Positions 24,272 through 32,873 are shown, counted from the first letter of the stretch. The stretch is 64,000 nucleotides of DNA from JAKQEM01 sp964391185 (GCA_964391185.1 CAYMIX010000007.1:20438-84437), one strand, 5' to 3'. Numbers and translations are program-made. The notes: generated from the letters alone by a model not told the origin.

Positions 24272-26068
24272 ATGAATCTGCGCGATTACTTCCTCATTGG
24301 CGACCTGCATACGGCAGCGTTGGTATCCAAAGATGGAGCAATCGATTGGTTGTGCCTCCCCTACTTCGATTCACCGAGTGTGTTTGCCGCAAACCTTGAT
24401 GCAGAGAAAGGTGGCACATTTCGCTTAGAAATGAACGACTACGAATCATCCGCTCGATATTTGCCATACACGGCCATTGTGGAAACAACATTCACCGGGA
24501 AAGATTCCAGCTTCACCCTCAAAGACTTCATGCTTCCACGCCCGACAGAAGAAGTGGTGCCACATTATTTAGTGCGAACGTTTGAAGGGAAAAAAGGAAC
24601 GACGCGCGTGAAGCTCCTCTTCGACCCACGTCCAAACTACGCGCGTCAGCGTTCTATCTTTAGCAAAGCGAGTGAGCGCATGTATGCCATGCGCATCGAT
24701 GAGCGAACGTTGTGGCTTCATCTGCCTGCTCAAACAGAAGTGATTGCCAGGCCAAGCAAGCACGGGCTCGAAATTTCTTTTGACCTTGCCGAAGGCGACA
24801 CAAAACAAGTCGCGTTGGAGTTCGCTGTGGAATCGCGCTTGCAGCTAGCCAAGCGAGACCTGGAACAAGAGACGACAGAATTTTGGCGATCGTGGATAAC
24901 CGAAGGAAACTTTAACTTCTCCCGTGAGCACTTGGTACGCAGTGCCATCACGCTCAAGCTCATGCAGTTTTACCCGACGGGCGGACTCATCGCTGCACCG
25001 ACAACATCTCTCCCCGAACACATTGGCGGGATGCGCAACTGGGATTACCGGTATGTATGGATGCGCGATGCAACCTTCACGCTCTATGCATTGTTTGTCC
25101 TTGGCTTTACCAAAGAAGCTGAAAAGTTCTTCGGGTTTATTGAGCGTATCGCAGAAGATGCCAAACACTGCGAAAACGGAACGTGCGACCTGGACCTCTC
25201 GATCATGTACACGATTTGGGGTCAGCCACTACAGGGAGAAATGACGCTCGACCACCTCACAGGATATAAAGGCTCACGGCCAGTAAGTATCGGCAATGGT
25301 GCAGCCGAACAGTTCCAGCTGGATATCTACGGGTCACTCATCGATGCATACTACTTTATGTCCAAGCGCGGTGTGGAGATCTCTAAGTCTGGTAAAGACG
25401 TTATCCAGATGCTCGTGCGCGGTATCCAAGTAAACTGGCAACGGCCAGATAGTGGCATCTGGGAAGTGCGCGGCGGCGACCGTCAATTTACCTACAGCAA
25501 AGTAATGGCGTGGATCGGCGTCGAGCGTGCACTGCGCCTCGCAGATACCATTGGCATTACGCCCGAACACCGCAAACAATGGGGGGCGCTCAAGAAAGAA
25601 ATCGAAGAATGGATCTGGAAACATTGTTACAACGAAGAGCTCGGCAGCTTCGTACAATACCCAGAAACCAAGAGCCAAGATGCAACGAACTTTATGTTTG
25701 TGCTGCTCTTCTTTATCAGTCGTCACGATCCTCGCGCGAAGAAGCTCATAGACGCAACACGCAAAGAGCTCACCAAAAAAGAACTCTATGTATACCGCTA
25801 CCTCAATGATGATGGCATGCCTGGCCACGAAGGCGCATTCCTCTTCTGCACGTTCTGGCAGATCGCCGCGATGGCCGCAGTCGGTGATATTGAAGAAGCG
25901 GATAATATGCTCAAGCGAGTTGAAGAACTGATGCCACCGAGCGGATTACTCTCTGAAGAAATCGACCCAGTAACAGGAGAATTCTTGGGCAATCATCCGC
26001 AAGCATTCTCGCATATTGGGTACATCATGTCGGCGTATTATATTAATCGGTACCGCAAAACTACCTGA
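24272..26068 (+). CDS. Glycoside hydrolase family 15 protein
   Basis: GH15 glucoamylase/trehalase-type enzyme of 598 residues. The N-terminal domain starts MNLRDYFLIGDLHTAALVSK, the trehalase-like fold that precedes the (alpha/alpha)6 barrel. The barrel carries GGMRNWDYRYVWMRDATFTL (about residue 250), the core substrate-site motif, and later YRYLNDDGMPGHEGAFLFCT. No signal peptide, so it acts inside the cell on alpha-glucans or trehalose. Substrate is not determined. It is transcribed divergently from the unknown 609-aa gene and may share regulation with it and the GH1 gene. Confidence 0.92.
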   Translation: MNLRDYFLIGDLHTAALVSKDGAIDWLCLPYFDSPSVFAANLDAEKGGTFRLEMNDYESSARYLPYTAIVETTFTGKDSSFTLKDFMLPRPTEEVVPHYLVRTFEGKKGTTRVKLLFDPRPNYARQRSIFSKASERMYAMRIDERTLWLHLPAQTEVIARPSKHGLEISFDLAEGDTKQVALEFAVESRLQLAKRDLEQETTEFWRSWITEGNFNFSREHLVRSAITLKLMQFYPTGGLIAAPTTSLPEHIGGMRNWDYRYVWMRDATFTLYALFVLGFTKEAEKFFGFIERIAEDAKHCENGTCDLDLSIMYTIWGQPLQGEMTLDHLTGYKGSRPVSIGNGAAEQFQLDIYGSLIDAYYFMSKRGVEISKSGKDVIQMLVRGIQVNWQRPDSGIWEVRGGDRQFTYSKVMAWIGVERALRLADTIGITPEHRKQWGALKKEIEEWIWKHCYNEELGSFVQYPETKSQDATNFMFVLLFFISRHDPRAKKLIDATRKELTKKELYVYRYLNDDGMPGHEGAFLFCTFWQIAAMAAVGDIEEADNMLKRVEELMPPSGLLSEEIDPVTGEFLGNHPQAFSHIGYIMSAYYINRYRKTT

Positions 26069-26098
26069 CTACTACGCTACTCATAACATGATTGCTAT

Positions 26099-26164
26099 AT
26101 TGTTAAATTGTTTGCATGCAAAAACTTATTTTATCGCTTGCGAGCAATATAACAATTTAACAAT
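26099..26164. repeat. Inverted-repeat element, copy 1
   Basis: ATTGTTAAATTGTT (26099-26112) and AACAATTTAACAAT (26151-26164) form perfect 14-bp ends around a core that ends TCGCTTGCGAGCAATA. The same core with different ends is at 53607-53663. It lies between convergent genes and may also form a terminator-like hairpin. Confidence 0.75.
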
Positions 26165-26167
26165 GGC

Positions 26168-27592
26168 CTAGTGAGATAGAACAGCACCCGACAAAGATTG
26201 AAACCTCTGAAACTTAAACCCTGACCCGAGCAAGATAAGTACATCCCCCGTTCCCGTTTCGTTATCAGCTGACTTCGCAACAGGGAGTGAGAGTAATTGC
26301 CCGAGCATGGTCGCAGTCTGCTGATAATCATCGTTATGGTAATACACAAACGAATCCACCGGAGGCTTTGGTAATTTCTTTTCTGGCGTTTCGATAGCAC
26401 GTGCGTCCCATCCGTAGCGTAGGAGTTCATTGCGGAAGCGGAAGACCTGCGTGTTATTGGCCGCAAGATTTTCAATCGCAACCTGCGGATGAGCGAGGTA
26501 CACAGCACGTTTGTGCAATAAGAATGCGATATACGTTTTTATCTGGCTCCAATCATTCTGACCGCTTTGTCCAGCAATCGGCAGGAGAATACTCGCACCA
26601 TTGAAGTCTTCTTTGGGGGCGGGATACAGAAACCCTCCCGGACTCGCTTCGCTGTAATCACTCCCAGCGGCGTATGTGAGCTGCGCTGTCAGAATACGCT
26701 CGAAAGAAATACTGGAAGCCAACTGCGCAAGGCCGATGAGCTCGTCGTTACTGAGTGTTGTTTCCACATGGTCCGCGAGAGCGTCTTTGAGTGAGAGTAA
26801 AAAACGAACCTGGTCGATGCGTCCCATTCCGCGGATGGTATCCGCAATAACCGTGAGCAATTGTTGCTGACGTGCAGAGCGGTCGAAGTCGCTGGTCGAG
26901 TGGCGTGTGCGTGCGTACTTGAGCGCCATTTCACCATCAAGATGCTGGGGGCCGGCATCGATTTCGAATGTGCCAACCTGGCCTTCTTTCATTGGATAGG
27001 TGTAATCGATAATGCGATCTTCCACGACAACATCCACACCACCAATCGCATCGACGACGTTTGTAAATGCTGTGAAATCTGCCTTCATCACACCGTGAAT
27101 TTCCAGGTCAAGCTTATCGCCGATTTCTTCCGCGACTGTCTGCAGTGCCTGCTGCGATGCTTCCGCTTCCGGAAAATTTCGATACTCCTGCAAACGGAAT
27201 TTCTCATTCGCATAGACAGCATTGATGCGACCACTGGGAATCCTGCGATTCACGTCGAGATACAAATCGCGTGGCAACGAAAAGAGCACTGCGCTGCGCG
27301 TCCCTAGAGGATCGATACTCGCGACGATCATCGTATCTGTCAGGTCAGGCGCTTCGTGGTTTACATCCCCCACTCCCAGCACCAAGATATTCGTGAAACC
27401 ATATGCATCGTGAGCAGGAGCAACACCCATCACTGTTAATACTTTTTGAAGAGTAACCACGCGAGCGCGTGCACTTGCCACCAAGACAACGATGGCAATC
27501 GTACATGCGCCCAGCACAACTGCTGCGCAGAGAAGCAATGCGCGCACCAATGTACGACGCCGATAGGCAGGGGTGATAATTTCCTCAGACAT
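26168..27592 (-). CDS. LytR-CpsA-Psr family protein
   Basis: LCP protein, 474 residues, type II membrane topology. These enzymes transfer undecaprenyl-linked glycopolymers onto the cell wall or surface. Membrane helix at about 17-43 (LLLCAAVVLGACTIAIVVLV). The LCP catalytic domain includes TNILVLGVGD, DLTDTMIVASI, LFSLPRDLYLDV and RINAVYANEKF, with the conserved Arg and Asp residues present. A C-terminal LytR_C domain follows (about 355-465). TACACT lies 10 bases upstream of the ATG. Together with the SLH protein it argues for a glycopolymer-decorated envelope. Confidence 0.92.
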   Translation of the reverse strand: MSEEIITPAYRRRTLVRALLLCAAVVLGACTIAIVVLVASARARVVTLQKVLTVMGVAPAHDAYGFTNILVLGVGDVNHEAPDLTDTMIVASIDPLGTRSAVLFSLPRDLYLDVNRRIPSGRINAVYANEKFRLQEYRNFPEAEASQQALQTVAEEIGDKLDLEIHGVMKADFTAFTNVVDAIGGVDVVVEDRIIDYTYPMKEGQVGTFEIDAGPQHLDGEMALKYARTRHSTSDFDRSARQQQLLTVIADTIRGMGRIDQVRFLLSLKDALADHVETTLSNDELIGLAQLASSISFERILTAQLTYAAGSDYSEASPGGFLYPAPKEDFNGASILLPIAGQSGQNDWSQIKTYIAFLLHKRAVYLAHPQVAIENLAANNTQVFRFRNELLRYGWDARAIETPEKKLPKPPVDSFVYYHNDDYQQTATMLGQLLSLPVAKSADNETGTGDVLILLGSGFKFQRFQSLSGAVLSH

Positions 27593-27718
27593 GGAAGTGC
27601 GCAGTGTAAGGTTCTCTTCACCAAAAGAAAAGAGAAATCTTGGCTTTTATCAGCAGAAAAACCTGCATTTGGACGTCTCAGAAAACGGGTGATACAGCTA
27701 CTGTAGGAAGATGTCTCT

Positions 27719-27747
27719 TTGACTGTACTAAGAGAGAAGTGAATACT
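27719..27747 (+). promoter_or_regulatory. Promoter of the 27807 gene
   Basis: TTGACT (27719-27724), 17-bp spacer, AATACT (27742-27747). Confidence 0.65.
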
Positions 27748-27806
27748 CCGAACATAGACCCTGGCAGTAGGTCTTTCACAACTACAACCCCACACAGGAG
27801 AAGATC

Positions 27807-28367
27807 ATGTCCAGCCGTCCGATCACGACGCCTGAGCAGCCTGAAAAGCTGCATGCGCACCTGCAGGAAGCAGCGATCATCGCTGCTGTGCCACATCCGG
27901 AACCTGAAGCCACGAAGGAACCGGTCGCTCCTCACGGAAAGTTCGCGACTGTGACGAACTTCCTGAAGTCCATCTTCCGCTGGGCATTCTCCCAGCGCCC
28001 CACCACCCCTAAGAAGAAGGAAGTGCCGATTGCATACACACTCGTCAACAAGGACGCTGGCGTGCCCCACGGCGTCGTCGACGCACTGGTGTTCGTTCGC
28101 AACGTGAACATTGTTCATGCTGGCAACGGCACTCAGGTTCGCTTCTGCCACACCACCAACTACATGGCCGTTGAGTCCACACTCGACGGTGCTGACGGAG
28201 GCAACTACCCGCCGATCGACCGCTCCCGCATCTCTCTGGGATGCAAGCTGCCGTCCGAAGGTCTGCATACGGCCAGGCTCCGCGTCAGCGTGAACGGCCG
28301 CGTCACTGTTCATGTCGAAGCGTTCGACGTGGACATGCCGAAGATTGAAGAACTGGCAAGCGTCTGA
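27807..28367 (+). CDS. Hypothetical protein (186 aa), cassette type
   Basis: Not recognised. N-terminal 70 residues are Pro/Glu/Lys-rich and probably disordered (PHPEPEATKEPVAPHGK, SQRPTTPKKKEVPIA). The C-terminal 110 residues look like a compact beta-rich domain (ALVFVRNVNIVHAGNGTQVR, LHTARLRVSVNGRVTVHVEA). A strong AGGAG site lies 7 bases before the ATG and codon use is very GC-rich. The 3' end of the gene is duplicated across the assembly gap that follows. Confidence 0.75.
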   Translation: MSSRPITTPEQPEKLHAHLQEAAIIAAVPHPEPEATKEPVAPHGKFATVTNFLKSIFRWAFSQRPTTPKKKEVPIAYTLVNKDAGVPHGVVDALVFVRNVNIVHAGNGTQVRFCHTTNYMAVESTLDGADGGNYPPIDRSRISLGCKLPSEGLHTARLRVSVNGRVTVHVEAFDVDMPKIEELASV

Positions 28368-28559
28368 GACGCCTGCCGAGGAAAGATTCTGCCAGGGTCT
28401 TTCTNNNNNNNNNNNNNNNNNNNNNNNNNNNNNNNNNNNNNNNNNNNNNNNNNNNNNNNNNNNNNNNNNNNNNNNNNNNNNNNNNNNNNNNNNNNNNNNN
28501 NNNNGAACTGGCAAGCGTCTGAGACGCCTGCCGAGGAAAGATTCTGCCAGGGTCTTTCT
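28350..28559. other. 100-N gap flanked by an exact 55-bp duplicate
   Basis: Bases 28405-28504 are N. The 55 bases before it (28350-28404) are identical to the 55 bases after it (28505-28559) and include the last codons and stop of the 27807 gene. This is what a scaffolder leaves when two contigs that overlap by one k-mer are joined with a default 100-N spacer. Confidence 0.92.
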
Positions 28560-28578
28560 TCCGTTATACTAGAATCAG

Positions 28579-29802
28579 ATGGTCCATCGTATCGTCATCG
28601 TCGGCGGAGGATTTGGTGGAGTGACAGCAGCAGCACACCTCGCACGTGCACGTGTATCGAACATACATATCACGCTTGTTACTGATAGACCGTGGCTCGA
28701 ATATTACGGCGTAATGTATCGATTGATAAACAAAGGACATGTATCCGAAGCATGCATACCATTAGCAATGATCATCGGATCCGCACCGATCGATGTCGTT
28801 ATTGACACCGTAAAACATGTCGATACTGCTCAACAATCTGTCATCGGACACGCGCATGCGTATGCCTATGATACCGTCATCATGGCACCTGGAAGTATTC
28901 CCGCGTATTTCAATATTCCCGGAATGGAAGAAAACTCCATTACAATGAAGAGCATCGAACAAGCAATACACATTGGTGAGACAGTAAAGAAGCGCATCGA
29001 TGCCATCGCGACCGAAAAAGATATCAAGAAAAAGCAGATGCTCGGGCGCTTTCTTGTGGTTGGAGCAGGAGCAACAGGTATCGAAATAGCAGGTGAAGTG
29101 CTGCCACTGGCGAAGCGCTTGATGCGCAAACGAAACCTCGATCCTTCGTTACTTTCGGTAGAACTCATTGAAGCGATGCCACGGGTACTTCCGACGATAG
29201 AAGAAAAGGCATCGGCCAAGGTTCTCGCGCATGTGCAGTCAATCGGCGTAAAAATGCACCTTAATACTGCTGTCGCCTCCGCCGATGCAACGTCTATTAC
29301 ACTCAAAGATGGATCGACAATCGATGCAGGAACGCTCATATGGACCGCAGGCGTACAAGCGAATCCGCTCATAGCTGCGATGGGGCTGGGAGTTGATAAG
29401 CGCGGACGCGCCGTTGTTGATGAACAATTGCGCGCGAAAGGGAAGCAGAATGTCTTCGTCCTTGGCGACTGTGCCTCCACTCCATTTGCTGGCCTCGCAC
29501 AGACAGCCCATAGTGATGGCGTGTTCGTCTCACAGGTCATTACAGCAATGCTCAACAACCACGTTGCTCCAACGTACAAACCACAGACTCCAGCCTATGC
29601 GATCCCCGCTGGTCCCCGCTGGGCTGCAGTGAAGTTTGGTGTGCTGCGGACATACGGATGGCTTGGCTACTGTATGCGACGAGCTGCTGACATTCATGTG
29701 TATATGTTGGTGATTCCGTGGAGATACATTCCTGCGGCGTTTTTTGGGAGAATTAATTTAAAGAAATACAACGTTGGCGAGGTTGCGCGCCACGGGGGGT
29801 GA
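28579..29802 (+). CDS. NDH-2-like FAD-dependent pyridine nucleotide oxidoreductase
   Basis: Type II NADH dehydrogenase-like flavoprotein (407 residues). FAD site IVIVGGGFGGVTAAAHLARA at the N-terminus, NAD(P)H site RFLVVGAGATGIEIAGEV at about 155, and the second FAD contact NVFVLGDCA at about 292. In the family it passes electrons from NADH to quinone at the inner membrane face; the quinone and partner here are unknown. TATACT lies 8 bases upstream of the ATG. The last eight residues (GEVARHGG) and the TGA are encoded by the start of a dispersed 180-nt element (copy 2), so the native C-terminus may have been replaced. Confidence 0.9.
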   Translation: MVHRIVIVGGGFGGVTAAAHLARARVSNIHITLVTDRPWLEYYGVMYRLINKGHVSEACIPLAMIIGSAPIDVVIDTVKHVDTAQQSVIGHAHAYAYDTVIMAPGSIPAYFNIPGMEENSITMKSIEQAIHIGETVKKRIDAIATEKDIKKKQMLGRFLVVGAGATGIEIAGEVLPLAKRLMRKRNLDPSLLSVELIEAMPRVLPTIEEKASAKVLAHVQSIGVKMHLNTAVASADATSITLKDGSTIDAGTLIWTAGVQANPLIAAMGLGVDKRGRAVVDEQLRAKGKQNVFVLGDCASTPFAGLAQTAHSDGVFVSQVITAMLNNHVAPTYKPQTPAYAIPAGPRWAAVKFGVLRTYGWLGYCMRRAADIHVYMLVIPWRYIPAAFFGRINLKKYNVGEVARHGG

Positions 29803-29950
29803 AGGGGAAGGCCCCGATCGTCCGCCGACGAAACGATGCCGGAGGATGTAGACGGCATCGATGAGGAGGCACGGGGCCGGGCGGAGGAGAATTGGCGCGC
29901 AGGCGTTTTGGCTCCACCTTTGTCGCGGACAAAGGTGGAAAAGAAACCTG
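29773..29950 (+). ncRNA. Structured dispersed element, copy 2 (candidate RNA)
   Basis: P1 29784-29792 with 29893-29901 (TGCGCGCCA/TGGCGCGCA); P2 29810-29816 with 29872-29878 (GGCCCCG/CGGGGCC); P3 29834-29841 with 29853-29860 (CGATGCCG/CGGCATCG); P4 29914-29924 with 29928-29938 (CCACCTTTGTC/GACAAAGGTGG). It overlaps the last codons of the NDH-2-like gene and stops just before the -10 box of the next gene. Confidence 0.65.
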
Positions 29951-29966
29951 ATATACTAACGAATCC

Positions 29967-30329
29967 ATGGACCGACCTACATTCGAAGCTCACATCGACG
30001 AAGCACTCAAAGAACTCCCTGACCATATCCGGGAACAATTGAACGAAGTCGCGATCGTCGTAGAAGAAGAATCTCGTTCACGCGGCCGAGGATTACTACT
30101 CGGACTATATGAAGGTATTCCTCTTACTGCCTGGGGCCGTGGCCAAGCGCAAAGTCCACCGGATAAAATCACACTCTTCATGGAACCTATCCTGATGGTC
30201 GCCCGCACACCCGAGGAAGTACCCCATATCATCAGGGAAACCCTTCTTCATGAAATCGCCCATTACTTCGGATATGACCATGACAAGATTAACGAAATGG
30301 AAGCCAAATGGCACAAACAACGAAAGTAA
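29967..30329 (+). CDS. Zinc metallopeptidase family protein (MMP-like, PF06262 type)
   Basis: Small zincin-like protein of 120 residues. The motif HEIAHYFGYDHDKINEME near the C-terminus fits the HExxHxxGxxH zinc site; IRETLLHEIAHYFG is characteristic of the possible-metallopeptidase family once called DUF1025. N-terminal helix FEAHIDEALKELPDHIREQL is also typical. Substrate unknown. TATACT (29952-29957) lies 9 bases upstream, giving a leader of at most a few bases. Confidence 0.85.
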   Translation: MDRPTFEAHIDEALKELPDHIREQLNEVAIVVEEESRSRGRGLLLGLYEGIPLTAWGRGQAQSPPDKITLFMEPILMVARTPEEVPHIIRETLLHEIAHYFGYDHDKINEMEAKWHKQRK

Positions 30330-30406
30330 GGCATTACATTGCTAAAAAACAGATTTTCCTGTAAAAGTATTTATTGAATAGTCCGCTCATCTTCCCCTCT
30401 CGTAGT

Positions 30407-30646
30407 ATGCAAACTCTCAAAAAAGGATGTGCGGTGGAAGGATGTAATGGCCAGACGCGCGGTAAAACCTTTTGCGGCAAACATATGCGCATGAAAAAGG
30501 TTCCGGTAGCTATCACATCTGCCGTTCGTTTAACGATGAAATCCAGCTGCTGCAAAGCTGCATGCGAACCAGGTAAGCGTCATGAATATGGTGAGCAATA
30601 CTGCGCCAAGTGCCACGAAGCATGTCAGTGGAAGATTGTGGCGTAA
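30407..30646 (+). CDS. Small cysteine-rich putative zinc-binding protein (79 aa)
   Basis: Not a known family. Two cysteine clusters: CAVEGCNGQTRGKTFCGKH (C-x4-C-x9-C-x2-H, residues about 8-26) and CCKAACEPG...YCAKCHEAC near the C-terminus, each able to bind one zinc. The spacer is basic. A nucleic-acid-binding role would fit but is inference. I use the ATG at 30407 rather than the TTG at 30374; no ribosome site is visible for either. Confidence 0.65.
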   Translation: MQTLKKGCAVEGCNGQTRGKTFCGKHMRMKKVPVAITSAVRLTMKSSCCKAACEPGKRHEYGEQYCAKCHEACQWKIVA

Positions 30647-30654
30647 GTAGTTAA

Positions 30655-30729
30655 TGGCAGCCTCACGGGGAATCGAACCCCGATTACAGGAATGAAAATC
30701 CTGTGTCCTAACCGTTAGACGATGAGGCC
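30655..30729 (-). tRNA. tRNA-Glu (anticodon UUC)
   Basis: Full cloverleaf on the minus strand: acceptor GGCCTCA/TGAGGCT with one G-U pair, anticodon stem CAGGA/TCCTG with loop TTTTCAT (anticodon TTC), and T-arm CGGGG TTCGATT CCCCG. A CCA end is encoded (30657-30655). Confidence 0.96.
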
Positions 30730-30804
30730 ATTCGAGTACGTACGCGGCAGTATAACGGCTACCCATGGCAATTCCAGCTGATTTTTGCTATAATAAGAGG
30801 AAAT

Positions 30805-31164
30805 ATGACACATACACTCTTCACCAAAGGATTGAACCTTTTAGCCGCTTTAACGCTCATTTCGGGTATCAGCCTGAGCGCTTCTCAGACCATGGTGATG
30901 GCTTCCTTATCAGGCCAAGGCTCCAATATCGTGGACCGTGGGCCGATGGCAGAAGAATTCCATAGTGCCAGTACGATCGTTCCTATTAATACCTATCAAC
31001 ATGTGGATGCCGGTATTCAATTGATCCTCGGGATTCTATTGATCGTTCTCGGGTTCTTCATCCACGGACTCGCGCGTTCAACAGGTGAACGCCCTGTGCA
31101 TATTACGGTTACGCCAAGCCCTAAGAAACGCCCTCTATGGTTTTGGATGGAGATGAAGATATAA
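30805..31164 (+). CDS. Hypothetical two-helix membrane protein (119 aa)
   Basis: Two hydrophobic helices: residues about 8-32 (LFTKGLNLLAALTLISGISL) and about 70-90 (GIQLILGILLIVLGFFIHGL), joined by a polar loop. The C-terminus is basic (PSPKKRPLWFWMEMKI) and should stay in the cytoplasm. No family recognised. TATAAT (30789-30794) lies 10 bases before the ATG with GAGG between, so the ribosome site would sit at the transcript's very 5' end. A terminator follows at once. Confidence 0.7.
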   Translation: MTHTLFTKGLNLLAALTLISGISLSASQTMVMASLSGQGSNIVDRGPMAEEFHSASTIVPINTYQHVDAGIQLILGILLIVLGFFIHGLARSTGERPVHITVTPSPKKRPLWFWMEMKI

Positions 31165-31197
31165 GAAAAAGCGGTCCGCTTTCACGAACCGCTCTTT
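31165..31197. terminator. Terminator shared by convergent small genes
   Basis: AGCGGT/ACCGCT stem. On the minus strand it is followed by TTTTTC and is strong; on the plus strand by CTTTCC and is weaker. Confidence 0.75.
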
Positions 31198-31222
31198 CCA
31201 TCATTGTGAGGTACGCTTACGG

Positions 31223-31291
31223 TTAGCAACCGCAAGATCCACCACATCCTGGTCCACCAATCATAGTAATTGTGGGAAACGAATTAAACAT
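31223..31291 (-). CDS. Possible 22-residue Gly/Cys-rich peptide gene
   Basis: Minus-strand frame ATG (31291) to TAA (31223) encoding MFNSFPTITM followed by IGGPGCGGSCGC. It has a plausible promoter, TAGACA with a 16-bp spacer to TATACT (31301-31296), and the strong minus-strand terminator at 31197-31165 lies 25 bases past the stop. No ribosome site is seen; an internal ATG would give a 13-residue form. The dense CxGGSCxC ending suggests metal binding or a modified peptide. Too short to be sure it is translated. Confidence 0.4.
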   Translation of the reverse strand: MFNSFPTITMIGGPGCGGSCGC

Positions 31292-31429
31292 ACTCAGTAT
31301 ACTCAAAAAAATATCCATGTCTAGCACTCAGTGTTGACGAGTGATAAATTTACCGAAATCCACTCACAATGAAGATAATTGGCTTTTATTAGCCAATAAC
31401 GTATCACGACGGAGACACAAACATTATGG

Positions 31430-32347
31430 CTAATGATGCATTTGTCCGATCAAATCAGCCACATTTTCGACATTGTGTGTGGTACACCATTGAACGAATT
31501 CTTTTTGGATTCGTGTGACTGCCTTCGGTCCATCCTTGAGTACGGCAGTCGCAAGTCCAACCAGGCTCGCGCCTGCTCGCATCATGTCGATGACATCCTC
31601 ACCTGTCATTACTCCACCAATGCCAATGATAGGAACCTGACCGTTGGTAGCTTCATACACATCACAGACGCAACGCAGAGCTAGTGGCTTGATGCCGGGA
31701 CCAGAGAGCCCCCCGCGTTTTGCCGAGAGTAACGATTTCCCGGTTATAGGGTCGAGCGCAACGCCTGTTCCCAGAGTATTGATCGCCGAAATGCCATCGG
31801 CTCCGGCTGCAATGCACTCCACCGCAAACGCTCCGATATCGGGAATATTGGGCGAGAGTTTCACGAATACCGGGATATCCCCTGCTTCTTTTTTAACAGC
31901 GGGAACAATCTTCACTGCTTCCTCTGCATCGAACGCTGTTCCTTTGAGTTTGAGAAATGTTGGTGACGAAATATTGATTTCGAATGCAGATGGTTTGAGC
32001 GGGGCAATACGACGAGCATTGTCTGCATATTCTTTCTCATCCATTCCAAGAATACTCACGATCAATGGAACATCTTTCGCAGGAAGAAATTTCTTGAGCT
32101 CACCTTCGGAATGTTCTGGACCATGGTCCGGTAATCCAACTGCGTTGAGAGTCCATTCATCTGTCTGTACGACCGTTGGCTCCGGATTTCCTTTATGTTC
32201 ATGATTCCAGAAAGATTTGGTCGTAATTCCCCCTGCTCCGGCTTCCACGAGTGCTTCCCAGTCCTGGACATTCCATGCCCATTTGCCGGATGCAATCATG
32301 ATGGGATTGCTGAATTTCAGTCCAAGAATAGTATTTTTTAGGTTCAT
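31430..32347 (-). CDS. pyrD: Dihydroorotate dehydrogenase (class 1 type)
   Basis: FMN enzyme of de novo pyrimidine synthesis that oxidises dihydroorotate to orotate. 305 residues from MNLKNTILGLKFSNPIMIAS. Landmarks: GGITTKSFW, the FEINISSPTFLKLKG region (family NxSCPN), VFVKLSPN, AINTLGTG and GIGGVMTGEDVIDMMRAGAS. The length and cytosolic sequence fit class 1B catalytic subunits; a pyrK partner was not seen in the window. The active-site base region NISSPT lacks the cysteine usual in class 1 enzymes at the motif I expect, so the exact class needs an alignment. An upstream ATG at 32389 would run into a repeat and is unlikely. Confidence 0.9.
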   Translation of the reverse strand: MNLKNTILGLKFSNPIMIASGKWAWNVQDWEALVEAGAGGITTKSFWNHEHKGNPEPTVVQTDEWTLNAVGLPDHGPEHSEGELKKFLPAKDVPLIVSILGMDEKEYADNARRIAPLKPSAFEINISSPTFLKLKGTAFDAEEAVKIVPAVKKEAGDIPVFVKLSPNIPDIGAFAVECIAAGADGISAINTLGTGVALDPITGKSLLSAKRGGLSGPGIKPLALRCVCDVYEATNGQVPIIGIGGVMTGEDVIDMMRAGASLVGLATAVLKDGPKAVTRIQKEFVQWCTTHNVENVADLIGQMHH

Positions 32348-32391
32348 CTCCGATAGCTTATAACGTATCAGAGCACTCTTCCAGGCCATTT

Positions 32392-32415
32392 GCTTTAGTG
32401 CACTACAGAGCTAAA
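32392..32415. repeat. CTTTAGTGCAC palindrome family, copy 4
   Basis: GCTTTAGTGCACTACAGAGC plus TAAA, one mismatch from copies 1 and 2. It lies between the divergent pyrD and 32454 genes. Confidence 0.75.
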
Positions 32416-32453
32416 TCTTCCCATTGACGTAACTATGCGGAAAATATCGGCAT

Positions 32454-32873
32454 ATGACTACTTCTACCCCACCACCGGCAAGATCCACTTTCAAGGATCT
32501 CTTGGTTTGGCAGCGCGCCATGGAACTCAGCGTTGCCGTGTATCAACTCACTGACATGTTCCCGCTTGATGAACAGCACGGGATCACATTGCAAATGCGC
32601 ACAGCAGCCACAAGTATGGCGACGCAGATTGCAGCAGGGAAAGCTCGCGGAATCCGCAAGGATTTCGTCGATGCTCTCAAGAATGCTTGTTCATCAGGAA
32701 TTCAGTTGGAAATGTGTTTCCAGATTGCAAAAGATCTGCACATGGCTCCAGCGAGAGATTTCGTACGAGCAGAAACGTTGCTTGGCGAAACGATGAAAAT
32801 GCTTGTCGGACTTATTCGTAAAGTGAAAAGTTCCGGCGAGAAAAAAGCTCCAGATTTAGTGGGAGCGAAATAA
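32454..32873 (+). CDS. Four-helix bundle (S23-type) protein 1
   Basis: Member of the four-helix bundle family related to 23S rRNA intervening-sequence (IVS) proteins and the Avd accessory proteins of diversity-generating retroelements. The N-terminal FKDLLVWQRAMELSVAVYQL, then HGITLQMRTAATSMATQIAAGKARG, is the family pattern. 139 residues, tail basic. In such proteins the bundle forms a pentameric barrel that can bind nucleic acid; the function of stand-alone copies is unknown. A hairpin (GGGCGACTA/TAGTCGCCC, 32887-32915) follows the stop. Confidence 0.85.
   Translation: MTTSTPPPARSTFKDLLVWQRAMELSVAVYQLTDMFPLDEQHGITLQMRTAATSMATQIAAGKARGIRKDFVDALKNACSSGIQLEMCFQIAKDLHMAPARDFVRAETLLGETMKMLVGLIRKVKSSGEKKAPDLVGAK

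Noticed and set aside
27678..28572. Open frames running through the N gap
   Set aside because: The continuity is produced by 100 unknown bases and the duplicated 55-mer, not by real sequence.
28866..29579. 237-codon minus-strand open frame
   Set aside because: Antisense to the NDH-2-like gene, which has clear FAD and NAD motifs on the other strand.
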